Below are positions 56,601 to 62,814 of a stretch of DNA of 64,000 nt, in pieces. The position numbers and the translations under genes are program-made. The notes under the pieces are model-generated. The model worked only from the letters and a program-made list of their open reading frames with translations, had not been told where the DNA came from and searched no databases. The DNA comes from Lachnospiraceae bacterium (GTDB taxonomy: Bacteria > Bacillota > Clostridia > Lachnospirales > Lachnospiraceae): positions 62,001 to 126,000 of the forward strand of contig JAFRVD010000048.1 in the NCBI GenBank assembly GCA_017441825.1, given 5' to 3'. Every line of letters begins with the position of its first letter. The first letter of the stretch is position 1.

Positions 56601-57459
56601 GGGATACGAAAAATTCAAGCTTGTCATCCGAATGGAGAAATATGAGAACGGCGAGGCTGAACCGACCTTTACGGAGTACACCATCACGAAATGGTCCGAG
56701 TATTATAAGGGAGAAGAGGCGTATTACCGCTTTGTATTCCCCGGCATTTTCGCTTCGGAGATGGGGAACCGGATCTATGCTACTGTTGTGGCTGAAAAAG
56801 ACGATGTGGAATACCGGTCGGAAGTCGACGAATACAGCGTAAAGACATATGCGTATAACCGCCTTACAAGGACGGATTCTGCCACGTACCGGACCTTCCT
56901 CGTGGACATGCTGAATTACGGTGCCGCAGCGCAGACCCACTTCAACAAGAACGCGACGAACCTCGTGAATGCGGACCTGACGCCTGAGCAGCAGGCGTAC
57001 GGGACACAGGGAGAGCCGAATTTAGAGAATAAAGAGTCTCAAGAGACACTTGAAGGCGCCACTGCAGAAATAAACGGCAAGAACCTTGTGTTTGATTCAA
57101 GTGTCTTCCTCCGGTACCGGATGAAGTTTGCGGACGGGCAGGACATGAAAAAGGTCAGTATCGTTTTCACCTATGAGGACAGTAAAGGTGAAATGCAGAC
57201 ACAGACGGTAAAGGCCTCGAAATTCAAGACGAGCGGGTCTTATTACACTGCAGACTGTACGATCATTATCCCATCGGATATGAGATGTGTGGTCAGCGCT
57301 ACGATCTATGACGGTACGGAGCCCATCAGCAGCACCCTGAATTACAGTATCGAGACGTATGTATACAACAGACTGAAGACGTCGACCAGCGAAACGTACA
57401 AGAATCTGATACGTGCGATGATCAAGTACGGTATATCGGCGGAGAAACATTTCTCATAA
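50683..57459 (+). CDS. Giant secreted protein: M6-like metallopeptidase, BspA-type leucine-rich repeats, DUF285 repeats
   Basis: 2,258 residues. Signal peptide (1 to about 27, cut after VLA), then a Glu/Asp-rich spacer to about 140. A peptidase domain follows with HETCHLFGIPD (His322, Glu323, His326; HExxHxxGxxD) and an EF-hand-like DVDNDGYIDG just before it, as in immune-inhibitor-A-like M6 peptidases. Residues about 640-1320 are BspA/LRR_5 repeats (IPDGVTSIGEGAF style). Residues about 1385-1890 hold about 19 copies of a 25-residue DUF285 repeat (GFDTSNVTDMSYMF style). The last 310 residues carry two copies of a YS..TY.YNRL...YG..A.HF module. No LPXTG or other anchor seen. AAGGAG precedes two near ATGs (50683, 50689). 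Likely binds and cleaves host, plant or microbial polymers outside the cell. Confidence 0.88.
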   Translation: MFMKRALSLLLTVVMLFSVFSSRVLAGSEEVFTAVTNETAENTAEDEADLEGIAKSTDEAPPAEYENAEDTADPLDEIIPESSDDEDKNDVSNPITEEITGITEEVSEDLMPSDDDASENTPAEDTVEPEPEEKGEIGTREYNVSDIPAGAGRLPAVGTSHVIVFYLTFPDTDLYWTKTAAEVQQMFFSEDLKYAAADSPLFYGGQDSLRSFYYRSSYGKADITGEVIEYTMKKNSAEYLSDDQILNEIFENYENVLQWSDFDVDNDGYIDGLYLIPKTRYEDASGTYTQQSYVANTNKAVNGVCLSQYCFLSKESLNTLCHETCHLFGIPDCYSGVGVSPGGTHSSNIMENAFNGDLPGIYKYRLGWIGDPIIISGEGQYDITLQSYSVDDQIVIIYPNGDSSNPNWMVLEYLTDAYNNVNNGVRVWKTQVNFDDPVSPFSYLEALCPSEELMSYGYYYGSGESITPYTNPNTDYGASYKLVPVLGGYDKYIDEAAFSGIYISINNTDPEKALLTITINNENAGAPAEAILRYMPEIYQESGNDDRPLIAILSCQKELVLSDELFLLIDGTVERIPVEAAASDDRKTVRFYLDENDAESLDPELVYHFPVTDFVRTNNNQDIYTNNTDIIPFFVENSFEGVSWVWNMATGTARVYADGDYPDVMYSDLWCRTEENGKYHDYGLMIKGLVLSEGITSVPSGKFYNFGRLRYVWIPSTVLSIENDAFGGNNSIRAYEVSDANPAYASRDGILYNKQMTILIRFPNAAIEYELPESLKTIGYGAFEGDGQVKQFVIPDTVTVIEEAAFARSGLTEITIPASVEIIGEAAFSLCDLLQRITVESENSYFTSDDGILYNKDFTKLIQCPGSISGKLVIPDTVTSLEAYSCSSQEITEVIFPSNLQVIKRSAFLGDVKLINVSLPDQLVAIDEEAFNSCINLVTVELPLSLETIGPYAFNGCQKLTHIYYGGRASDWDKISIAYGNDAIYSAAVHYTETQLGGFCGDNVTWTLTGDVLTISGTGDMWDFSYTEEDEPWFSEAENIKTIIIENGVESIGSSAFYSCTNLDSVSIPGCVKSIGAYAFYQCSSLANIAIPHGVTSLGPEAFGFCTALTEIILPDSVTSIGKEAFYYCETLNPVVLPSGVTHIGEGAFYGCFSLTRIDIPDGVTNIERLAFAFCHSLSDITLPEGLTRIGDFAFLYTGLSGIEIPDSLTSIGEGAFECSHLTGIEIPDGIDIIETDTFNGCSRLSSITIPKNVISIGDRAFMHCSSLKEIIFEGSAPEIRESAFNEVAAEAYYDENDASWTDDVLQNYGGEITWVPYSPSAPPDDYPESYYWYFDENEETLYLSGTEKDGYQECLYTDIENHAPQAVSVVVESTLYPYIVDYFSENPSLTNVTGLEMIDLSRCTSLEAAFSGCSSLTSLDLRCWNTSTVVYMTALFNNCSSLTSLDISSFDTSSAVFMTYMFCGCSSLTSLDVSGFNTANVIDMCAMFENCSSLTSLDLSTFNTVNLYDLSYMFYGCRNLKAVDVSSFNTSGVLYMHSMFYECGIESVDVSGFDTANVTDMSWMFGYCRSLKNVDVSGFDTHSVEDMGYMFYECRSLTSLDVSGFDTSNALTLTNMFYGCEGVRTLDVSGFITSKVTNMSYMFESCRNLTELDVHAWDMTAAQDLTGMFSSCESLTGIDVSLWDTSNVIEMNGMFGGCRSLSGLDLTNWDTSNVTTMEQMFVSCGFRELDVSGFDTSKVTNMASMFHSSGLTSLDLSAWDTSNVTNFEYMFRDCEDLVSLNARNLVSTNAENLTQMLRGCTKLEELDVSGWDTSNVTVMAEVFVDCSSLTSLDLSGCNTPKAENMRFLFAGCKALESLDISGFDTSAATSMEYMFGSPILKDKYSCPKLSSIKIGPKFTGWNANGAFPPFGWWSNGDIRMTAEELCREYPSHADEWAGTWILDTVLDVTIQHNCEFSSNIALHYIVPQSELWGYEKFKLVIRMEKYENGEAEPTFTEYTITKWSEYYKGEEAYYRFVFPGIFASEMGNRIYATVVAEKDDVEYRSEVDEYSVKTYAYNRLTRTDSATYRTFLVDMLNYGAAAQTHFNKNATNLVNADLTPEQQAYGTQGEPNLENKESQETLEGATAEINGKNLVFDSSVFLRYRMKFADGQDMKKVSIVFTYEDSKGEMQTQTVKASKFKTSGSYYTADCTIIIPSDMRCVVSATIYDGTEPISSTLNYSIETYVYNRLKTSTSETYKNLIRAMIKYGISAEKHFS

Positions 57460-57480
57460 TAAAATATAAAAATATAATTT

Positions 57481-57500
57481 GGGGCCTCGTCAGAGGCCTC
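57481..57500. other. Hairpin after the giant gene, shared with 59809-59828
   Basis: An 8-bp stem around loop GTCA (GGGGCCTC/GAGGCCTC, one wobble), 21 bases after the stop. No U-run follows, so termination would be weak. Nearly the same 20 bases recur after the next gene. Confidence 0.6.
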
Positions 57501-57869
57501 AAAACTATCTAAAGATAAACTAAATTGATCATACGCCTAGACCGGTATCAAAGACTGCTTTCGGGGGCAGTGATGATTTTGACGGTATTGCTTTCACATT
57601 CGAGCCGGACATTTTCGAAAGGCATGTTTTAGCTTTGGTCATCATCGACGTACAGAAATTTTATTCGAAGAAATATCAGGTCGTTCGAACCGTTTTGTAT
57701 ATACTGGTTCTTCCCATAATGAGTATTGTTATATAAAATTTAACATGATATGATGCAAACAGGGATTAATAAATGTCATATACCGTTAAATGCTGAGAAT
57801 CATCGGCAGGCGAGGGTTTTTGACGTTAATTAACAGAGCAAAAGTTGATTCAGGAGGTTTAAAAGGGAA
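57501..57869 (+). other. Gap between giant gene and next secreted-protein gene
   Basis: No supported gene. One open stretch of about 75 codons (about 57515-57737) lacks a start codon and ribosome site and is not recognisable; it could be a decayed gene fragment. The promoter of the next gene lies at 57726-57754. Confidence 0.4.
57726..57754 (+). promoter_or_regulatory. Promoter for the 628-residue secreted protein
   Basis: TTGTTA (57726-57731), a 17-base spacer and TATGAT (57749-57754), about 115 bases before the start codon. Confidence 0.65.
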
Positions 57870-59756
57870 ATGGGTAAAACGTTGAAAACTTTACTGTCAT
57901 GTTTGCTGGCACTGATGCTTGCACTGTCTCTTGTCAATGTTCCGGCTTCAGCATCGTCTGACGGAGACGTTGAGGAATGGGACAGCGAGACTGAACTCCG
58001 TCACATGTATGACGCGGAGAAATACGTACTGATGGAGACAGATACCGTGCGGATATCTGCCGGTTATCTGAGTTACATAAGCACCGACAGGGGAATGATG
58101 CTTTGGTTTAGTTTAAATACTGAGAACTATACGGAGGAAGACATTACCATCAGCTTTTATGAGAACCAGAATACGTATCCGATGGTGACTTCCACAGTTG
58201 CGGCCGGAGAAATAAAGTATACAATGGGAAGTACTCCGAATTATGAATGGAACTGTCTGCTGGGAGAAACAGAAGACTGCTACCTGGGCTCTTATATGGT
58301 CGAGGTGATCGATGCCGCCGGTCATACTGAGACCGTACAGTATGACTTATATGCTTCAAAAAAGGCACCTTTTGCCAATGTAGTGACTGAAAACGAAGAA
58401 TCCAGTGCCAAACTGGAAACCTATGCTTACCCAACGTCAGACGATCTTTTTGCATTCATGCAGGAATACGGACAGGATAAGCCTGCAGTCTGGAGTGAAC
58501 CGGACTGGGAGGTCAATGACGGGCAGCTGACTGTCAAGGGTACACTTATGCCGGATCGGGAGAATTTTATTGACTTTTCCGTAACTGTCAGTACATTCAG
58601 CTGGGGGAATGATGAACTTGACGAAGAGGAACTCGCGGAGCTGCTGCTCGATTTTTATCAGGAGATCACAAATAAGTCGGGATTGGAATTTGACGGTGCG
58701 GAGGACAGCATCAAAGAAGTGTTTTCCCTGGAGGACACCTGGTATAATTCGGTCGGGTTCGTCAGTGAAGGTTATCAGCTCGATGTGATCGCAACTAACA
58801 GTAGTAAAGGCTTTTCACTCTCGAGAGAATTCGGAGAGTATGGAGCGGTTCCATATACTCCCGCCGATGTTCTGGCATACCTGCAGGATGTATCAGAGAA
58901 AGACGTTACGTGTGAACGCCGGGTAGAATTCGGGGATCTGCCTTCTATGGCCGAGGACTGTCCGTACACCTCATTTGTCAAACTGGATGGCGGAGAGCAT
59001 GTTTTTTATGTTGAAGCGCAGTATCACGGAACTGAGCCTGAGGAAGCCAGAGCTTATTTTGAAGGCCTTGCAGCGCTTTTCTTCACGGGAGAAACGAACG
59101 AAAAGACGATGGATTTCATCGATGACTGCTACAGCGAAATGGATCCCGAGGACAGCAATGGCTGGTCCTGCAAATTGGGCCGGGATTATACCGTTTCCAT
59201 GGTGCTCGGGCCTTCCTATTCCGACATGGATATCGAGGTGAAAGCATCCATACCCGAAGACGCGCCGGTGTTCCCGAATGAAGAAGAGGCAGAAGGACTG
59301 CTGCTGGATCCGATTGCCCGGCTTGGGATCGACAAAGATATCGAGGTGCCTGAAACGGTACTGTTTGCCAAAGATGACGTCAGTATCGTTTTGGAAAGGG
59401 CTCTATATACGGAAGACCAGCTGTATCTCATATGCCGTATGGAGAATGTTCCGGAAGGAGCCGGTGTTGACGTGAGTCTTAAAGAGATGAACGGAAGCAA
59501 GGTTTGGGACTGGGAGCGTGACCACCATACAATTACGAGTGCGATTCTCAACGAAAGCAGCCCGCACGAAGAGATCGAAAGAAAAAGCATCTGGCTCGGC
59601 TTATCCTGTATTAAAGACAACGTCCCTGATTTTTCCGGGATCTCCACCTTGTCGTTTGTTGTGACTTACCGCGGGGCCGATGTTGATGATGAGGGAAACG
59701 CAAAGGAACAGGATTATATTATTACTGATCCGGTGATTATTGAAACAGGCTATTGA
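57870..59756 (+). CDS. Secreted protein of unknown function with two similar domains
   Basis: 628 residues; I do not recognise the family. A signal peptide (1 to about 29, ending PASA) is followed by an Ig-like N-terminal part (about 45-175). Two related units follow: about 190-320 begins SDDLFAFMQEYGQ and about 330-470 begins PADVLAYLQDVSE. Each has a long acidic helix (EEELAELLLDFYQE; PEEARAYFEGLAALFF) and ends in a YxxxVxxxxS strand. The C-terminal 150 residues are beta-rich. Strongly acidic throughout, with Cys pairs only in unit 2. AGGAGG lies 12 bases upstream, GGGAA closer. Its position between surface proteins suggests an extracellular partner. Confidence 0.8.
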   Translation: MGKTLKTLLSCLLALMLALSLVNVPASASSDGDVEEWDSETELRHMYDAEKYVLMETDTVRISAGYLSYISTDRGMMLWFSLNTENYTEEDITISFYENQNTYPMVTSTVAAGEIKYTMGSTPNYEWNCLLGETEDCYLGSYMVEVIDAAGHTETVQYDLYASKKAPFANVVTENEESSAKLETYAYPTSDDLFAFMQEYGQDKPAVWSEPDWEVNDGQLTVKGTLMPDRENFIDFSVTVSTFSWGNDELDEEELAELLLDFYQEITNKSGLEFDGAEDSIKEVFSLEDTWYNSVGFVSEGYQLDVIATNSSKGFSLSREFGEYGAVPYTPADVLAYLQDVSEKDVTCERRVEFGDLPSMAEDCPYTSFVKLDGGEHVFYVEAQYHGTEPEEARAYFEGLAALFFTGETNEKTMDFIDDCYSEMDPEDSNGWSCKLGRDYTVSMVLGPSYSDMDIEVKASIPEDAPVFPNEEEAEGLLLDPIARLGIDKDIEVPETVLFAKDDVSIVLERALYTEDQLYLICRMENVPEGAGVDVSLKEMNGSKVWDWERDHHTITSAILNESSPHEEIERKSIWLGLSCIKDNVPDFSGISTLSFVVTYRGADVDDEGNAKEQDYIITDPVIIETGY

Positions 59757-59808
59757 TTCATAACGTGGTCTGAGATTTCTCGCAAAATATATAGATTTAC
59801 AGCAGTTT

Positions 59809-59828
59809 GGGGCTTCGTCAGAGGCCCC
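59809..59828. other. Hairpin after the unknown secreted-protein gene
   Basis: GGGGCTT-CGTCAG-AGGCCCC, seven base pairs, 52 bases after the stop. It matches 57481-57500 at nearly every base, and the pseudogene fragment begins directly at its 3' edge. Confidence 0.6.
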
Positions 59829-59981
59829 TATGACGGAACGAGGCCTATCAGCAGCACGTTGAATTACAGTATCGAGACGTTTGTGTATAATCGGCTGCAG
59901 GCATCGGAAAGCGAAACCTTTAAGAATCTGATTCGCGCCATGATCAAGTACGGAATTTCGGCGGAGAATCACTTCTCGTAA
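59829..59981 (+). pseudogene. Remnant of a surface-protein C-terminus
   Basis: 50 codons plus TAA, in frame but with no start or ribosome site. The translation, YDGTRPISSTLNYSIETF and onward to HFS, matches the last 50 residues of the giant protein (bases 57307-57459) at 43 of 50 positions, with the same stop position. Several changes are conservative (Tyr to Phe twice, Lys to Gln), so it probably derives from a diverged paralogue whose front part was deleted, rather than a fresh copy. Confidence 0.85.
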
Positions 59982-60018
59982 GAGAGAACATGAAAATGCT
60001 GTGTTGGAAGGGTTAGTC

Positions 60019-60095
60019 TACCTCATCCGTCAGCCTTCGGGCTTTCCTGAGGAAAGCCCGGGCTGACACCTCCCCTGTCAAGGGGAAGGCTTTGC
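60019..60095. repeat. Intergenic double-hairpin repeat, copy 3
   Basis: The CCTCATC head (60021-60027) is followed by a long stem (GTCAGCC...GGCTGAC, with inner GGCTTTCC/GGAAAGCC) and a second stem CCTCCCCT/AGGGGAAGG. Same orientation and order as copy 1 at 4605-4689. Confidence 0.8.
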
Positions 60096-60139
60096 TCCTT
60101 CCACCACCCACATGAGAGGATTTGCGCTGTGAGAGATGA

Positions 60140-60168
60140 TTGACAATCCTCAATGAAAACTGTATATT
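60140..60168 (+). promoter_or_regulatory. Promoter upstream of the UlaG-like gene
   Basis: Perfect TTGACA (60140-60145), a 17-base spacer and TATATT (60163-60168). The predicted start lies about 60174, inside the left arm of the terminator hairpin below. Confidence 0.8.
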
Positions 60169-60171
60169 GAG

Positions 60172-60217
60172 AAACGGGGAGACAGAAGCAAAAACAGCGG
60201 GTGCCTCCCCGTTTTTT
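60172..60217 (+). terminator. Promoter-proximal intrinsic terminator (possible attenuator)
   Basis: A 10-bp stem (60172-60181/60205-60214) with a 23-base loop, followed by TTT, between the promoter and the ribosome site of the next gene. Transcripts starting at the promoter above would end after roughly 45 bases unless the hairpin is disrupted. Confidence 0.7.
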
Positions 60218-60254
60218 ATCAGAGGGATTAATATAACAAAGGATGGAGGCAGCC

Positions 60255-61055
60255 ATGAAAGAACAGATCCTGAAACTGGAGCTCACAGACAGCCAGATCG
60301 GCTTTTTCTATCTCGGGCAGGAGGGCTTTATCCTGAAATGCCGCGGGAAATACGTCATGATCGACGGGTACCTGACAGGTCAGGTCAGCGATGGCACCTC
60401 AGCCTGGGGCAGGAACTATCCGGCGCCCATTCGCCCTGAGGAGCTCGATTTCCTTGACTACGTTCTGTGCTCGCACGACCACAGCGACCACACGGATCCG
60501 GAGACTCTCGCGGCCGCCGCATCCCTTAATGAAAAGACCCGGTTTATCATCCCCGCGCCGTTCGCGAAGCGTGTTGCAAAATGCGGCGTCCCGGAGGAGC
60601 GGATCATTCCGGCGCGTGAAGGGGAAGTGCTTGATTTCGGCGATGTAGTGGTCGAGCCGCTGGCATCGGCGCACGAGGAGCTTCACCAGGACGAGAACGG
60701 CGACTACTGCGAGATGGGCTTTAAGCTGACTTTGGCCGGGACGACCATCTATCACGCAGGCGACTGCTGCATATACGACGGCCTTAAGGAAAAGGTCGGT
60801 AAGATCGACGTCGCGATGCTGCCCGTAAACGGCAGGAGCTACTATAAGCTTCGTGCGAACTGCATCGGCAACATGACGCTCGAGGAAGCGGTCCTGTTCG
60901 CAGAGGAGGCCGAAGCCGGGATGTTCATCCCCATGCACTTCGACCTGTTCCGCGCGAACTCGATCCCAGCGTCCTGGATCCCTGCCGGCGTCGAACAGTA
61001 CGCGCCCGGCATGCGCTATAAGATCTTCACTCCCGGCGAGTGCATGATCCTGTAA
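60255..61055 (+). CDS. UlaG-like metallo-beta-lactamase-fold hydrolase
   Basis: 266-residue cytoplasmic metallohydrolase. The metal motif SHDHSDHTD (HxHxDH) is intact, with later ligands in SAHEE, YHAGDCC (Asp) and PMHFD (His). The architecture matches L-ascorbate-6-phosphate lactonase-type proteins, which open sugar-acid lactones. GGAGG five bases ahead sets ATG 60255; an earlier in-frame ATG at 60243 overlaps that site. It is followed after 49 bases by a sugar-isomerase/propeller fusion, which fits a sugar-acid pathway. Confidence 0.9.
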   Translation: MKEQILKLELTDSQIGFFYLGQEGFILKCRGKYVMIDGYLTGQVSDGTSAWGRNYPAPIRPEELDFLDYVLCSHDHSDHTDPETLAAAASLNEKTRFIIPAPFAKRVAKCGVPEERIIPAREGEVLDFGDVVVEPLASAHEELHQDENGDYCEMGFKLTLAGTTIYHAGDCCIYDGLKEKVGKIDVAMLPVNGRSYYKLRANCIGNMTLEEAVLFAEEAEAGMFIPMHFDLFRANSIPASWIPAGVEQYAPGMRYKIFTPGECMIL

Positions 61056-61104
61056 TAAGAGACACGTCTGTATACCGGCGAACGACCGGAAGAAAGGAGC
61101 ATTC

Positions 61105-62730
61105 ATGATCATTGGTGTACAGCTTTATGGCTTATGCAGTAAAGGAGACCTGGAGATCCGGGAGATCCTCACGGCAGTCCGGGACGCCGGCGCGCTTTTT
61201 GTGGAGCCCTGCGTCTCTCTTTCCGGAGAAAACCCGGTTCCGAACACGTTCTGGCCTGTGGACAAGCTCCGTGAACTGATGCCTTTTATCAAAGAACTGG
61301 GGCTCTCGGTCCAGTCGTGCCACGTAGGCTCGGCGGACCTTCAGAAAGACGCGCCGGTCATGGCAGACCTCGCGAAGGAGTGCGGCATCCGCTACTTTGT
61401 CATTCAGGTTCCTTCGGCCGACCCGGTTGCTTTGCAGGAAGCAGCCTTCAAGGTGCGGGCCGCAGCGGACGTCCTCGCGGAATGCGGCACAGAGCTCCTC
61501 TTACATAACGGGAAGGCGGACATCGAAGCCCAGGTCGCCGGCAGGTCCGCATATGAATATTTTACGGATATCTGTCTGGGCGCCTTAAGGATGCAGGTCG
61601 ATATCGGCTGGGCGGAAGCCGGCGGCGCGTGCCTCACGCAGTTCCTCGCGAAGAACGAGTCCCGCATCGCTTCGGTCCACTTCAAGGATTTCGTGAAGCC
61701 GGGAGAGGACAGGGAAGACGTGCCGATCGGCGCGGGAAGCGTACATACGAGAGACGCCCTTCAGTTCGGCCGTGCGAACGGCTGCATGCTGGTGGTGGAC
61801 CAGGACGTGTATCATGAGTTCCCGGGGGACCTTACAGCATCCCTCCGGTACCTGAATTCGCTCAGCAACATGCGCGACCACTCCGTATCCTATCTGAATA
61901 TCCTGGACACGGAGACGTGTGAGGTCAAGGTCCTGAAGCGGTTCGACAAGGTCATCGAGGCCCCGAACTGGCTCCGGAACGAGAACGCCCTCATCTATAA
62001 TTCCGAAGGAAAGATCTGGAAATTCGATCTTGAGACCCTGGAGAGCACGCACATCGACACCGGCGAGGCCATAAGCTGCAACAACGACCACGTGGTGTCC
62101 TATGACGAACAGTGGATCGCCGTGTCGTCCGGGTCGAAGGACGTCCGCGGCTCGCGGATCTATAAGGTGCCGATTGCGGGCGGCGAGGCCCAGCTTCTCA
62201 CGGAGAAGACGCCCAGCTACCTGCACGGGTGGTCGCCGGACGGCAGCATGCTCGTGTACTGCGCGTTCCGCGAGGTCGGCGGCGAGCTCCATGTGGACGT
62301 GTACGGCATCGGCCCCGAGGGCGGGGAAGAGACGCGGCTCACAACGGAAGGCTTCAACGACGGGCCCGAATTTTCCTTTGACGGCGAGTGGATCTACTAT
62401 ATCAGCACGCGTTCAGGGCTCATGCAGGTCTGGCGCATGCGGCCGGACGGGTCCGAACAAACGCAGCTCACCTTCGAGGAGCAGAACAACTGGTTCGGCC
62501 ACATTTCTCCGGACGGGAAGAAGGTCGTTGGTATCGTGTACAAAAAGGGCGAGCTCCTGCCGAGCGAGCACCTTTCAAATATGCATGTAGAGCTCTGGAT
62601 CATGGATCCGGACGGCGCGAATCATAAGAAGCTCATCGGCTTCTTTGGCGGACAGGGTTCCATCAACGTGAATTCCTGGGCGCCGGATTCCAGACGTCTC
62701 GCGTTCGTGAGCTATGACGTGGAACTGTAA
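61105..62730 (+). CDS. Fusion of TIM-barrel sugar isomerase/epimerase and TolB-like beta-propeller
   Basis: 541 residues, no signal peptide. Residues 1 to about 250 form an AP-endonuclease-2-type TIM barrel (IIGVQLYGLCSKGDLEIREI, metal candidates in MQVDIGWAE, SVHFKDF and DVYHEF). Residues about 265-541 are a WD40/PD40-type propeller with blades marked by HGWSPDGSMLVY, PEFSFDGEWIYYIS, GHISPDGKKVV and SWAPDSRRLAFVSY, as in TolB, DPP-IV N-domains or oligogalacturonide lyases. No frameshift or stop separates the parts, and the junction has no internal ribosome site, so the fusion appears real. AAAGGAG precedes the ATG. Confidence 0.88.
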   Translation: MIIGVQLYGLCSKGDLEIREILTAVRDAGALFVEPCVSLSGENPVPNTFWPVDKLRELMPFIKELGLSVQSCHVGSADLQKDAPVMADLAKECGIRYFVIQVPSADPVALQEAAFKVRAAADVLAECGTELLLHNGKADIEAQVAGRSAYEYFTDICLGALRMQVDIGWAEAGGACLTQFLAKNESRIASVHFKDFVKPGEDREDVPIGAGSVHTRDALQFGRANGCMLVVDQDVYHEFPGDLTASLRYLNSLSNMRDHSVSYLNILDTETCEVKVLKRFDKVIEAPNWLRNENALIYNSEGKIWKFDLETLESTHIDTGEAISCNNDHVVSYDEQWIAVSSGSKDVRGSRIYKVPIAGGEAQLLTEKTPSYLHGWSPDGSMLVYCAFREVGGELHVDVYGIGPEGGEETRLTTEGFNDGPEFSFDGEWIYYISTRSGLMQVWRMRPDGSEQTQLTFEEQNNWFGHISPDGKKVVGIVYKKGELLPSEHLSNMHVELWIMDPDGANHKKLIGFFGGQGSINVNSWAPDSRRLAFVSYDVEL

Positions 62731-62814
62731 CTGTATTTTTTCATCAGTGACGGACAGTGTTCTCTGCCGCCGGCAGCACCGGACAGGCAGTAAAGTGATG
62801 AAGGGGCAGCGAAT

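Noticed and set aside
57515..57737. Open stretch of about 75 codons between the two secreted-protein genes
   Set aside because: No start codon or ribosome site and no recognisable sequence; too little to call even a pseudogene.
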